Shown here piece by piece: positions 1-10,660 of a stretch of DNA of 57,755 nucleotides (its first letter is position 1; the number at the start of each line of letters is the position of its first letter). The stretch lies in assembly GCA_041687675.1 (NCBI GenBank), contig JAWLBM010000030.1, positions 1 through 57,755 on the forward strand. Reading direction: 5' to 3'. The position numbers and the translations under genes are program-made. Below the pieces are notes generated by a model. The model saw only the letters and a list, made by a program, of their open reading frames with translations. It ran no database searches and had not been told where the DNA came from. Source of the DNA: JAWLBM01 sp041687675 (GTDB lineage Bacteria > Pseudomonadota > Alphaproteobacteria > Rhizobiales > Pleomorphomonadaceae).

Positions 1-246
1 CTCGTCCGATCCCCGCACCGCCAAGCCTCCCGCGCCGATCAGGCGAGTGAATCATGGCGAGGTCGGACAGGCGAGCGACTTCTTCAACAGCCTGCTAGGC
101 GGGCGCCCGGCGCCGCAGATGCGCCCGCCGGCCGGGCGGGAGCGCCGGCCGGAACGGCGCCCGGGCCTTCCGCATTGCAGGGCATCCCGGCGCCGCGCCG
201 GCGAACGCCCTCGACTCGCCACCCCGTTCCATGGCACCCAGACCCC
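1..246. other. Unassigned left edge, upstream of trpF
   Basis: I cannot assign a gene here. Two plus-strand frames stay open through the stretch: one runs straight into trpF, the other stops just after the trpF start. Neither gives a recognisable domain. The first 110 bases could be the 3' end of an upstream gene cut by the window edge. Bases 110-200 are very G+C rich with short self-complementary runs but no T tract, so I do not call a terminator. Confidence 0.3.
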
Positions 247-950
247 ATGACCAACCCGTTCCTCGTCAAGATCTGCGGCCTCGGCACGGCCGCCACCCTC
301 GACGCCGCGATCGACGCCGGCGCCGACATGGTCGGGCTCGTCCACTTCGCACGGAGCCCGCGGCATGTCGGCCTCGACCGGCTCGGTGCGCTCGCCGGCC
401 ACGCCCGCGGCCGGGCCAGGGTGGTGCTGCTGACGGTGGACCCGGACGACGACCTGCTCGCCGCCCTGGTCGCGGCGGCGCGACCGGACCTCCTGCAGCT
501 GCACGGCGGCGAGACGCCGGAGCGGGTCGCCGCGGTCCGGGCGCACTTCGGCCTGCCGGTCATCAAGGCCGTCGGCATCGGAGCCGCGTCCGACGTCGCC
601 GCGGCGCGGCGCTATGCCGGCGCGGCCGACATGCTGCTGTTCGACGCGCGGCCGCCGAAGGACGCGACCCGCCCCGGCGGGCTCGGCGAGCCCTTCGACT
701 GGTCGCTGCTCGAGGGATGGTCGGCTCCCGCCGGCGGCGGCGTCGCGACGCCCGTCTTGCTTTCGGGGGGTCTCGGCCCTACGAACGTCGGCGAGGCCGT
801 GGCGCGCGTGAGACCGGCGGGGGTGGACGTCTCCTCCGGGGTCGAGCGGGCGCCCGGCGAAAAGGATGAAGGCCTGATCCGCGCCTTCGTCGCCGCGGCC
901 CGCGCGGCGACGGCCGGTGAACGGGCCGACAGCATCGAGGGATCCGTCCG

Positions 951-954
<4 letters not shown>
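247..954 (+). CDS. trpF: Phosphoribosylanthranilate isomerase TrpF
   Basis: Catalyses the Amadori rearrangement of phosphoribosylanthranilate to CdRP, the third committed step of tryptophan synthesis; cytosolic. The protein has 235 residues, normal for the family. The N-terminal VKICGL motif places the catalytic cysteine at residue 10, and the C-terminal LSGGLGPTNV segment is the phosphate-binding part of the TIM barrel. An upstream in-frame ATG at 175 would add an unrelated Arg-rich stretch, so I chose the ATG at 247, where the family sequence begins. The stop overlaps the trpB start by four bases (ATGA), which points to translational coupling in a trpFBA operon. Confidence 0.95.
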
Positions 955-2171
<1,217 letters not shown>

Positions 2172-2181
2172 GGTGCCCGCG

Positions 2182-3033
2182 ATGACCGCTCGACCCGTCA
2201 CCCGCATCGACGCCAAGGTGGAGGCCCTCCGCGCCGAGGGCCGCCCGGCGCTGGTCACCTTCGTCACCGCCGGCGACCCGGACCGCGACACCGCGATGGA
2301 GATCCTGCGCCGCCTGCCCGGCGCCGGCGCCGACATCATCGAGCTCGGCATGCCCTTCTCCGACCCGATGGCCGAGGGCCCGCCGATCCAGGCGGCGACG
2401 CTGAGGGCGCTGCGCGGCGGCCAGACGATGAAGCGCACGCTGGAGATGGTGCGGGAGTTCCGCAAGGCGGACGACACCACCCCGATCGTGCTGATGGGCT
2501 ACTACAACCCGATCTACATCTACGGCGTGCCGCGCTTTCTCGCCGACGCCCGGGCCGCCGGCGTCGACGGGCTGATCGTCGTCGACCTGCCGCCGGAGGA
2601 GGACGACGAGCTCTGCCTGCCGGCGCTGGAGGCGGGCGTCTCCTTCATCCGCCTCGCCACCCCGACCACCGACGACAGGCGCCTGCCGACCGTCCTCGCC
2701 AACACCTCGGGGTTCGTCTACTACGTGTCGATCACCGGCATCACCGGCACCGCCGCGGCGGACCCGGCGCGGGTCGCCGGCGCGGTCGGCCGCATCAAGC
2801 GGCACACCGACCTGCCGGTGATGGTCGGCTTCGGCATCCGCACCGGCGAGCAGGCCGCCGCGATCGGGGCCTATGCCGACGGCGTGGTGGTCGGCTCCGC
2901 GCTGGTCAACGCGGTCCGCGACAGCCTCGACGGCGAGGGCAGGGCGACGGACCGGACGGTCTCCGCCGTCACCGGCCTCGTCGCCGAACTCGCCGCCGGC
3001 GTTCGCGCCGCCCGGGTCGCCGCCGCCGAATGA
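2182..3033 (+). CDS. trpA: Tryptophan synthase alpha chain TrpA
   Basis: Cleaves indole-3-glycerol phosphate to indole and glyceraldehyde-3-phosphate and passes indole to TrpB. It has 283 residues. A GTG at 2173 is in frame, but ATG 2182 lies just behind a GAGGTG ribosome site and gives the usual N-terminus, so I prefer it. The barrel shows the catalytic glutamate E54 in IIELGMPFSD and the phosphate loop VVGSALV. The residue aligned with catalytic Asp60 of enteric TrpA is glutamate here (E65, in DPMAEGP), a conservative but notable change. Last of the trpFBA genes; accD follows after 85 bases. Confidence 0.95.
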   Translation: MTARPVTRIDAKVEALRAEGRPALVTFVTAGDPDRDTAMEILRRLPGAGADIIELGMPFSDPMAEGPPIQAATLRALRGGQTMKRTLEMVREFRKADDTTPIVLMGYYNPIYIYGVPRFLADARAAGVDGLIVVDLPPEEDDELCLPALEAGVSFIRLATPTTDDRRLPTVLANTSGFVYYVSITGITGTAAADPARVAGAVGRIKRHTDLPVMVGFGIRTGEQAAAIGAYADGVVVGSALVNAVRDSLDGEGRATDRTVSAVTGLVAELAAGVRAARVAAAE

Positions 3034-3118
3034 TGCGCCGCCCGGCCTTGCGGACGGCGCCCCGAGGGCGCATCTGCAGGGTCGGTCCCGTGCCGACCGC
3101 GAACAACGGAATCCGCCC

Positions 3119-4090
3119 GTGAACTGGATCAACAACGTCGTCCGCCCGAAGATCCGCTCGCTGCTGTCCACCAAGCGCGAGGTGCCGGAGAACCTCTGGG
3201 TCAAGTGCCCCGAGACCGGCGAGATGGTCTTCCACCGCGACCTCGAGGCCAACCAGTACGTGGTGCCGAATTCCGGCTACCACATGCGCGTGCCGCCGGA
3301 CCAGCGGCTGAAGCACCTGTTCGACGACGGCGCCGTGGAGACGATCGCGGTGCCCTCCGTGCCGGCGGACCCGCTGAAGTTCCGCGACGAGAAGCGCTAC
3401 ACCGACCGCCTCAAGGACGCCCGCGCCAAGACCGGCCGCGACGACGCCGTCCTCGTCGGCGCCGGCCGGATCGAGACGCTGCCGGTGGTCGCCGCCGTGC
3501 AGGACTTCGAGTTCATGGGCGGCTCGCTCGGCATGGCCGCCGGCGAGGCGATCATCCGCGGGCTCGAGACGGCGCTGGAGCGGCGCACGCCCTTCGTGAT
3601 GTTCTCCGCCTCCGGCGGCGCGCGCATGCAGGAGGGCATCCTCTCCCTGATGCAGATGCCGCGCACCACGGTGGCGGTGGAGATGCTGCGCGAGGCGGGG
3701 CTGCCCTACATCGTGGTGCTGACCAACCCGACCATGGGCGGCGTCACCGCCTCCTACGCCATGCTCGGCGACGTCCACATCGCCGAGCCGGGCGCCCTGA
3801 TCGGCTTCGCCGGCCCGCGGGTGATCGAGCAGACCATCCGCGAGAAGCTTCCCGAGGGCTTCCAGCGCGCCGAGTACCTGCTCGACCACGGCATGGTCGA
3901 CATGGTGGTGCACCGCCACGCGCTGCGCGAAACCATCGCCCGGCTGATCCGCATCCTCACCCGCGCCTCCGTGCCGCCCGCCGTCGCCGCGATCCCCGCC
4001 GAGGGCGAGGCCGCCAGCAAGCCGAAGGGCAAGGGCAAGGCGGACAAGGCCGCGCAGGCGTCCCCGGGCGAGCAGAAGCCCGCGGCCTGA
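3119..4090 (+). CDS. accD: Acetyl-CoA carboxylase carboxyltransferase subunit beta AccD
   Basis: Beta subunit of the carboxyltransferase that moves CO2 from biotin to acetyl-CoA, making malonyl-CoA for fatty acid synthesis. The frame is open further upstream, but the family N-terminus (NWINNVVRPKIRS) begins directly after GTG 3119, giving 323 residues. The central crotonase-like fold is clear (SASGGARMQEG, NPTMGGVTASYAM). The N-terminal zinc ribbon is degenerate: only the cysteine in VKCPETG remains of the four expected. Residues 295-323 form a Lys/Ala-rich tail. It sits between trpA and folC, the usual rhizobial order. Confidence 0.95.
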   Translation: MNWINNVVRPKIRSLLSTKREVPENLWVKCPETGEMVFHRDLEANQYVVPNSGYHMRVPPDQRLKHLFDDGAVETIAVPSVPADPLKFRDEKRYTDRLKDARAKTGRDDAVLVGAGRIETLPVVAAVQDFEFMGGSLGMAAGEAIIRGLETALERRTPFVMFSASGGARMQEGILSLMQMPRTTVAVEMLREAGLPYIVVLTNPTMGGVTASYAMLGDVHIAEPGALIGFAGPRVIEQTIREKLPEGFQRAEYLLDHGMVDMVVHRHALRETIARLIRILTRASVPPAVAAIPAEGEAASKPKGKGKADKAAQASPGEQKPAA

Positions 4091-4130
4091 CGCCGCGCGC
4101 CCGACCAACAGCGGAGCCGGCGAGACGGCG

Positions 4131-5456
4131 ATGTCCACCACCCTCGCGATCATCGACCGGCTGGCGGCCCGCTGGCCGAAGGGCTTCGACCTCAGCCTCG
4201 GCCGGATCGAGCGGCTGCTCGCCGCCCTCGGCGACCCGCACACGCGGCTGCCGCCGGTGATCCACGTCGCCGGCACCAACGGCAAGGGCTCCACCATCGC
4301 CTTCCTGCGGGCGATGCTGGAGGCGGACGGGCGGCGCGTGCACACCCACACCTCGCCGCATCTCGTCTCCTACAACGAGCGCTACCGCCTCGCCGCCGGG
4401 CCCGGCCGGTCGGCCTTCGTCGACGACGACACCTTCTCCGACGCGCTCGCCCGCGCCGAGGCGGCCAACGCCGACCAGCCGGTGACCCTGTTCGAGTTGC
4501 TCACCGCCGCCGGCTTCCTGCTGTTCGCCGAGCGCCCGGCCGACGTGGTGCTGCTCGAGGTCGGCCTCGGCGGCCGCTTCGACGCGACCAACGTGATCCG
4601 CGACCCGCTGGTGACGGTGATCACCTCCATCTCCATGGACCACCAGGCCTATCTCGGCGACACCGTGGAGAAGATCGCCTTCGAGAAGGCCGGCATCCTG
4701 AAGCCGGGCCGGCCGGCGGTGTTCAGCCCCAACCCGGACCAGGTGACCGCCGTCTTCGAGGCGGTGGCCCGTACGGTGCGCGCCGGCCCGCTGATGATCG
4801 GCGGCCAGGACTGGACCGCCTTCGAGGAGCACGGCCGCCTCGTCTACCAGGACGGCGACGGCCTGCTCGACCTGACGCTGCCGCGCCTCGTCGGCCGCCA
4901 CCAGCTGCAGAACGCCGGCACGGCCATCGCCGCCCTGCGCCTCGCCGGCCTCAGGGTGCCGGCGGAGGCGATCCAGCGCGGGCTGGAGACGGTGGAATGG
5001 CCGGCCCGGCTGCAGCGGCTGACCCAGGGCAGCCTTGTCGAGGCGGCGACGCCCGGCACCGAAATCTGGCTCGACGGCGGCCACAACCCGGGCGCCGGGG
5101 AGGTGGTGGCGAGCGCCATGGCCGACCTTGAGGACCGGGTCGAGCGGCCGCTGTTCCTGGTCGCCGGCATGCTCACCACCAAGGACCCGACAGGCTTCTT
5201 CACCCCCTTCAAGGGCCTCGTCCGCCACGTCTTCACGGTGCCGATCCCCGGCTCCGAGGCGGCATGGACGCCGGAGGCGCTCGCCGACGCGGCGCGCGCG
5301 GCCGGCCTCTCCGCCGAGCCGGTCGGGAGCCCGCGCGAGGCGCTGGGCCTGCTTGCGGCCGGCTGGCGGCTCGAGCGGCCGCCGCGGGTGCTCATCTGCG
5401 GGTCTCTCTACCTCGCCGGCGACGTGCTGGCGGCCAACGGCACGCCGCCGCGCTGA
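4131..5456 (+). CDS. folC: Bifunctional dihydrofolate/folylpolyglutamate synthase FolC
   Basis: Adds glutamate to dihydropteroate and then to tetrahydrofolates using ATP; a Mur-ligase-family enzyme in the cytosol. The 441 residues begin with the normal N-terminus. The P-loop HVAGTNGKGST lies near residue 45, followed by THTSPHL and VGLGGRFDATNV, which are family signatures. SISMDHQAYLG and the C-terminal ligase segment LDGGHNPGA are also present. It starts 40 bases after accD and is probably co-transcribed. It runs toward mutS on the other strand with 61 bases between the stop codons and no clear terminator hairpin. Confidence 0.95.
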   Translation: MSTTLAIIDRLAARWPKGFDLSLGRIERLLAALGDPHTRLPPVIHVAGTNGKGSTIAFLRAMLEADGRRVHTHTSPHLVSYNERYRLAAGPGRSAFVDDDTFSDALARAEAANADQPVTLFELLTAAGFLLFAERPADVVLLEVGLGGRFDATNVIRDPLVTVITSISMDHQAYLGDTVEKIAFEKAGILKPGRPAVFSPNPDQVTAVFEAVARTVRAGPLMIGGQDWTAFEEHGRLVYQDGDGLLDLTLPRLVGRHQLQNAGTAIAALRLAGLRVPAEAIQRGLETVEWPARLQRLTQGSLVEAATPGTEIWLDGGHNPGAGEVVASAMADLEDRVERPLFLVAGMLTTKDPTGFFTPFKGLVRHVFTVPIPGSEAAWTPEALADAARAAGLSAEPVGSPREALGLLAAGWRLERPPRVLICGSLYLAGDVLAANGTPPR

Positions 5457-5517
5457 GCGGGGCGACCGGGCGGCGCTTTCCCCTGCTGTCCCCCGAGGGC
5501 GCGATGCCCGCCCAGGC

Positions 5518-8232
5518 TCACTCCCGGCCGCTCGCCGCGCGCGCGGCCTTGAGGCGGGAGAGCCCCACCAGCGCCTCGCGCGGGCTGAGGTCGTCTGGGG
5601 CGAGGCCGTCGAGCAGGGCGAGGACCGCGGCGGCGGCGGGGTCGGCCTCGGCCGGCGCGGCCGCCGGGGCGCGGCGGCGGGCGACCTGGAACAGCGGCAG
5701 GTCGTCGAGCACGGCAACCGCATTGTTGCCGCCGGACTTCTCGAGCTCCTCCAGCACCGCCCGGGCCCGCTCCACCACCGGCGCCGGCAGCCCGGCGAGC
5801 CGGGCGACCTGGATCCCGTAGGAGCGGTCGGCGGCGCCCGGCACGATCTCGTGCAGGAAGACGACGTCTCCCTTCCACTCCTTCACCTTCACCGTGGCGT
5901 TCTCGATCCGCGGCAGCCGCTCGGAGAGGGCGGTGAGCTCGTGGTAGTGGGTGGCGAACAGGGCGCGCGAGCGGTTCGCCTCGTGCAGGTGCTCGATGGT
6001 GGCCCAGGCGATGGAGAGGCCATCGAAGGTGGCGGTGCCGCGGCCGATCTCGTCGAGCACAACGAAGGAGCGGCGACCGGCCTGGTTGAGGATCGCCGCC
6101 GTCTCGATCATCTCCACCATGAAGGTGGAGCGGCCGCGGGCGAGGTCGTCGGCGGCGCCGACGCGGGAGAACAGCCGGTCGACGACGCCGATGTGGGCGG
6201 AGGCGGCCGGCACGAAGGAACCGACCTGCGCCATCAGGGCGATCAGCGCGTTCTGGCGCAGGAAGGTCGACTTGCCGGCCATGTTGGGGCCGGTCACCAG
6301 CCAGATCCGCCCGGCCTCGTCGCCGCCGAGGTCGCAGCCGTTGGGCACGAAGGACTGTCCCTCGGCCCGCAGCGTCTGCTCGACCACCGGATGGCGGCCG
6401 CCCTCCACGGCGAAGGCGAGGCTGTCGTCCACCTTCGGACGCACGTAGGAGTCCGCCTCGGCGAGTTCGGCGAGCGCGGCGGCGACGTCGATCGCCGCCA
6501 TCGCCGCCGCGGCGCGCTTCAGCGCCTCGCCGGCGGCGACCACCCGGGCGGAGAGGTCGTCGAAGAGGGCCACCTCCAGCGACACCGCCCGCTCGCCGGC
6601 GGAGGCGATCCGTCCCTCGAGGTCGGAAAGCTCGGTGGTGGAGAAGCGCACCGCGCCCGCCATCGTCTGGCGGTGGATGAAGGTCCGCGCCAGCGGGTCC
6701 TGCAGCATCGGCGGGGCGTGCTGGGCGGGCACCTCGACGAAGTAGCCGAGCACCCCGTTATGGCGCACCTTCAGCGCCTTGATGCCCGCGAGCTCCGCAT
6801 AGGTCTGCTGCAGGCGGGCGATCACCTGCCGGCTCTCGTCGCGCAGCGCCCTCGCCTCGTCGAGCGCTGGCAGCACGCCGGAGCGGACGAAGCCGCCGTC
6901 GCGCTTCAGGAGCGGCAGCTCGTCGGCGAGCGCGCCGGCGATGGCCTCGGCGAGGTCATGCGGGGCGTCTTCGAGCCCGGCGACCGCCTCGGCGACCGAA
7001 GCCGCCGCGGCGGCGACCGGGCCGAGCAGCCCGGCGAGGGCACGGGCGGCGGCGAGCCCCGCCGCCACCGCGGAAAGGTCGCGCGGGCCGCCGCGGTTCA
7101 TGCTGAGCCGGGTCAGCGACCGGGCGACATCGGGCGCGCGCTGGAGGATCTCCCGCACCCGCCCGCGCAGGGCCGCCTCGGCCGCGAACAGCTCCACCGC
7201 GTCCAGCCGGTCGCGGATCGCGGCCGGGTCGGTGAGCGGGCTCGCCAGCCGCTCGGCGAGGACGCGCGCGCCGGCGCCGGTGACCGTGCGGTCGATGGCG
7301 TGGAGAAGGCTGCCGCGCCGCTCGCCGGAGAGCGTGCGCACGAGCTCGAGGTTCGCCCGCGTCGCCGCGTCGATCGCCATCACCCCGTCCTCGGCGTCGC
7401 GGCCGGGCGGATCGAGCGGCGGCCGAGCGCCGGCCTGGGTCTTCTCCACATAGGCGACCAGCGCCGCGGCGGCCGCGAGTTCCGGCCGGGAATAGGCGGC
7501 GAAGGCATCCAGCGAGCGCACGCCGTAGAAGGCGGCGAGCCGGTCGTGGGCGGTGGCGCCGTCGAAGAAGGCGCGCGGCAGCGGCACCAGCGCGCCACCG
7601 GCGCCGCGGAAAAGCCGCCGGAGGTCGTCGTCCTCGAGGGTCGCGTCGGCGACCAGCAGTTCGCGCGCATCGATGCGGGCGATCAGCGCCGCAAGGCCGC
7701 CGCGGCCCGTCTCCGACACCCGGAATGCGCCCGTCGACATGTCGGCCCAGGCGACTGCGAAGCGGTCGTCGGCGGGCCCGGCGCCCTTCTGCCGGGAGAC
7801 GGCGGCGACGAAGTTCGACCGCCGGGCGTCGAGGAGCGCCTCCTCGGTGAGGGTGCCCGGGGTCACCAGCCGCACCACGTCCCGCCGGACGATCGACTTC
7901 GAGCCGCGGCGCCGCGCCTCGGCGGGATCCTCCATCTGCTCGCAGACCGCCACCCGGTGCCCGAGTGCGATCAGCCGCTGCAGGTAGTCGTCGGCGGCGT
8001 GCACCGGCACGCCGCACATCGGGATGTCCTCGCCGAGGTGCTTGCCGCGCCGGGTCAGCGTGATGCCGAGGGCGCGCGAGGCGACCTCGGCGTCGTCGAA
8101 GAACAGTTCGTAGAAGTCGCCCATCCGGAAGAACAGCAGGCAGTCCGGGTTGGCGGCCTTGATCTCGATGAACTGCGCCATCACCGGCGTCACGTGGCCG
8201 GCCGGCTCGCTGATCGGGGCGGTCTCGTTCAT
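5518..8232 (-). CDS. mutS: DNA mismatch repair protein MutS
   Basis: Recognises mismatches and small loops and starts methyl-independent or MutL-dependent repair. From the ATG at 8232 it has 904 residues, usual for this order; the ORF can be extended by 12 residues, but that part is not MutS-like. The mismatch-reading motif is in GDFYELF near the N-terminus. The ATPase domain has Walker A TGPNMAGKST, followed by the signature region LDEIGRGTATFDG and the ATHYHEL segment. It is convergent with folC and divergent from cpdB across about 290 bases. Confidence 0.96.
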   Translation of the reverse strand: MNETAPISEPAGHVTPVMAQFIEIKAANPDCLLFFRMGDFYELFFDDAEVASRALGITLTRRGKHLGEDIPMCGVPVHAADDYLQRLIALGHRVAVCEQMEDPAEARRRGSKSIVRRDVVRLVTPGTLTEEALLDARRSNFVAAVSRQKGAGPADDRFAVAWADMSTGAFRVSETGRGGLAALIARIDARELLVADATLEDDDLRRLFRGAGGALVPLPRAFFDGATAHDRLAAFYGVRSLDAFAAYSRPELAAAAALVAYVEKTQAGARPPLDPPGRDAEDGVMAIDAATRANLELVRTLSGERRGSLLHAIDRTVTGAGARVLAERLASPLTDPAAIRDRLDAVELFAAEAALRGRVREILQRAPDVARSLTRLSMNRGGPRDLSAVAAGLAAARALAGLLGPVAAAAASVAEAVAGLEDAPHDLAEAIAGALADELPLLKRDGGFVRSGVLPALDEARALRDESRQVIARLQQTYAELAGIKALKVRHNGVLGYFVEVPAQHAPPMLQDPLARTFIHRQTMAGAVRFSTTELSDLEGRIASAGERAVSLEVALFDDLSARVVAAGEALKRAAAAMAAIDVAAALAELAEADSYVRPKVDDSLAFAVEGGRHPVVEQTLRAEGQSFVPNGCDLGGDEAGRIWLVTGPNMAGKSTFLRQNALIALMAQVGSFVPAASAHIGVVDRLFSRVGAADDLARGRSTFMVEMIETAAILNQAGRRSFVVLDEIGRGTATFDGLSIAWATIEHLHEANRSRALFATHYHELTALSERLPRIENATVKVKEWKGDVVFLHEIVPGAADRSYGIQVARLAGLPAPVVERARAVLEELEKSGGNNAVAVLDDLPLFQVARRRAPAAAPAEADPAAAAVLALLDGLAPDDLSPREALVGLSRLKAARAASGRE

Positions 8233-8413
8233 GCCCGGGACGCTAGCGCATCCGCGGCGGCGGGGCACGCCGGCGCGGCCGTTTTCCCACGGAAAGCGGC
8301 GGCGGGGGATCCGCCCAGGCGGCGGCGATGGCGGTTTCCGACATCTTTTCCCGGGAAAGCTCCCGGTTCAACCTGCGCCTTCGTCACAGCGGCGACGGTC
8401 GGGATTCGTCATC

Positions 8414-8430
8414 CGCCCGCCATGCGGGCG
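8414..8430. repeat. Perfect 7-bp inverted repeat in the mutS/cpdB divergent region
   Basis: CGCCCGC, a three-base loop CAT, then GCGGGCG. It lies roughly midway between the divergent starts of mutS and cpdB. It has no T tract, so it is not a terminator in either direction. It could be an operator or a chance G+C-rich palindrome. I see nothing else I can name in this roughly 290-base region. Confidence 0.3.
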
Positions 8431-8524
8431 AGGCAAGGTGCCGCCGGCGTCGCAGCGAATTGCCATTTGTGACGATTTGGGACAAGGTCCGGACTTCGGG
8501 AGCCGGCAAAGGGAGAGGTCAGCC

Positions 8525-10483
8525 ATGCCAGGATTCGTCGTCGATCGCCGCCAGCTGCTGAAGGGAGGCACGGCGGCGGCCGCCCTCGCCGTGTTCGGCG
8601 GGTCCGTCGCGCGCGCCGAGGGCGCCGGGACGGTGAAGCTGCGGCTGATGGCGACCACCGACCTCCACGTCAACGTCTTCCCCTACGACTACTACCGCGA
8701 CCGCGCCGACGACACCGTCGGCCTCGCCAAGACGGCGGCGCTGATCGCGGCGGCGCGCTCCGAGGCGCCGAACAGCCTTCTGTTCGACAACGGCGACATG
8801 CTGCAGGGCTCGCCGCTCGGCGACTACATGGCCTACGAGAAGGGCCTGCCGGACGGCGTGGTCCACCCGATCGTGGCGGCGATGAACACCCTCGACTACG
8901 CCTGCGCCACCCTCGGCAACCACGAGTTCAACTACGGCCTCGACTACCTCGCCGCGGCGCTCGACGACGGGATGTTCCCGACCGTCTGCGCCAACGTGCT
9001 GAAGGCCGACGGAACGCCGCTGGTGAAGCCCTGGACCGTGGTCGAGACCGAGGTCACCGACGAGTCCGGCGGCGCCCACGCGCTCCGCGTCGGCGTGATC
9101 GGCTTCGTGCCGCCGCAGATCGTGCAGTGGGACAAGGGCCACCTCGACGGCAAGGCGACAACCATCGACATCGTCGAGGCCGCCGAGGCGCACATGCCGG
9201 ATCTCAGGGCGGCGTCCGACATTGTCGTCGCGCTCTGCCACTCGGGCATCGCCGGCGGCGAGCGCAAGGGCGGCGAGGAGAACGCGGCGCTGCACCTTGC
9301 GAAGGTGGACGGCATCGACGTGATCGTCACCGGCCACCAGCATCTCGTCTTCCCCGGCAAGGACTTCGAGGGCATCGACGGGGTCGACGCGGCGAAGGGC
9401 ACCCTTCATGGCAAGCCGGCGGTGATGCCGGGCTTCTGGGGCAGCCACCTCGGCCTGGTCGACCTCACGCTCGTCAAGGACGACGCCGGCTGGTCGATCG
9501 GGGACTTCGCCAGCGAGGCGCGGCCGATCTACCTGCGCAACGAGGACCGCTCGATCACCGCGCTGGTCGAGCCGGTGGCGACGGTGCTCGCCGCGGCTGA
9601 GGCCGACCACGACGCCGCGCTCGGCTACGTCCGCCGGCCGGTCGGCGAGACCACCGCCCCGATCCACAGTTACTTCGCGCTGGCGGCGGACGACCCGTCG
9701 GTGCAGATCGTCAGCCAGGCCCAGCTCTGGTACGGCCGCCAGCTGATGGAGGCCGGCGCGCTGCCCGCGCTGCCGATGCTGTCGGCGGCGGCGCCGTTCA
9801 AGTCCGGCGGCCGCGGCGGCCCGGACTACTACACCGACGTGAAGACCGGTCCGGTGGCGATCAAGGACGTCGCCGACATCTACCTCTACCCGAACACGCT
9901 CCGGGTGGTGAAGATCACCGGCGGACAGCTGCGCGAGTGGCTGGAGCGTTCGGCCGGGATCTTCAACCGGATCGACCCGGCAGCCTCCGGGCCGCAGCCG
10001 CTCGTCGACCCGGCCTTCCCGGCCTACAACTTCGACGTGATCGACGGCGTCGCCTACCGCATCGACGTCACCCAGCCCCGCCGCTACGACAAGGACGGCG
10101 CGCTGGAGAACCCGGACGCCCATCGCATCGCCGACCTCGTCTTCGAGGGCAAGCCGGTGGCGGAGGACCAGGAGTTCCTGGTCGTCACCAACAACTACCG
10201 GGCGGGCGGCGGCGGCAACTTCCCGGGCGCGGACGGCACCACCATCGTCTACGAGGCGCCGGATACCAACCGCGACGTGATCGTCCGCTACATCGTCTCG
10301 GAGAAGACCATCAACCCCTCCGCCGACGGCAACTGGACCTTCGTGCCCTGGGGCGCGGCCGAGGTGACGCTGGTCTCATCGCCGAATGCCGAGGGCGCGC
10401 CGGTGCCCCCCGGCATCGCCATCCGCAAGGCCGGCGACGCCGCCGACGGCTTCGTCGACTACCTGGTGACGCTCGAGGGCTGA
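8525..10483 (+). CDS. cpdB: Bifunctional 2',3'-cyclic-nucleotide phosphodiesterase/5'-nucleotidase, CpdB-like
   Basis: Periplasmic metallophosphoesterase that opens 2',3'-cyclic nucleotides and removes 3'-phosphates, for phosphate and nucleoside scavenging. It has 652 residues from ATG 8525, which follows a GGGAGAGG ribosome site. The N-terminus is a twin-arginine signal (RRQLLKGG, then a hydrophobic stretch and an ARA-type cleavage site). Metal-binding motifs follow in order: TTDLHVN, DNGDMLQGS, GNHEFNYG, CHSGIAG and VTGHQH. The C-terminal 5'-nucleotidase domain includes LPMLSAAAPFKSGG and TNNYRAGGGGNFPG. Enteric CpdB uses the Sec route, so the Tat signal is worth noting. Confidence 0.9.
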   Translation: MPGFVVDRRQLLKGGTAAAALAVFGGSVARAEGAGTVKLRLMATTDLHVNVFPYDYYRDRADDTVGLAKTAALIAAARSEAPNSLLFDNGDMLQGSPLGDYMAYEKGLPDGVVHPIVAAMNTLDYACATLGNHEFNYGLDYLAAALDDGMFPTVCANVLKADGTPLVKPWTVVETEVTDESGGAHALRVGVIGFVPPQIVQWDKGHLDGKATTIDIVEAAEAHMPDLRAASDIVVALCHSGIAGGERKGGEENAALHLAKVDGIDVIVTGHQHLVFPGKDFEGIDGVDAAKGTLHGKPAVMPGFWGSHLGLVDLTLVKDDAGWSIGDFASEARPIYLRNEDRSITALVEPVATVLAAAEADHDAALGYVRRPVGETTAPIHSYFALAADDPSVQIVSQAQLWYGRQLMEAGALPALPMLSAAAPFKSGGRGGPDYYTDVKTGPVAIKDVADIYLYPNTLRVVKITGGQLREWLERSAGIFNRIDPAASGPQPLVDPAFPAYNFDVIDGVAYRIDVTQPRRYDKDGALENPDAHRIADLVFEGKPVAEDQEFLVVTNNYRAGGGGNFPGADGTTIVYEAPDTNRDVIVRYIVSEKTINPSADGNWTFVPWGAAEVTLVSSPNAEGAPVPPGIAIRKAGDAADGFVDYLVTLEG

Positions 10484-10502
10484 GGGCCCATTCCGATGGA
10501 CG

Positions 10503-10527
10503 GGCCGGGGCTCCGCGGGCCCCGGCC
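10503..10527 (+). terminator. G+C-rich hairpin after cpdB
   Basis: A nine-base perfect stem (GGCCGGGGC / GCCCCGGCC) with a seven-base loop starts about 20 bases after the cpdB stop. There is no T run after it, so intrinsic termination is doubtful. The rest of the gap up to 10660 holds nothing I recognise. Confidence 0.35.
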
Positions 10528-10660
10528 GCACCGCCGCTCCCGGCGCGATCCTCGTCCGCCGGCCCGGCCATTCCGCGCGCCCGCACTGCCGGCGCCGCTT
10601 GCCTCCCCGGCCGCGCCGCGGCAGGATCCCGCGCGCCGCACCGGCCGCCCGAGGACCCCC

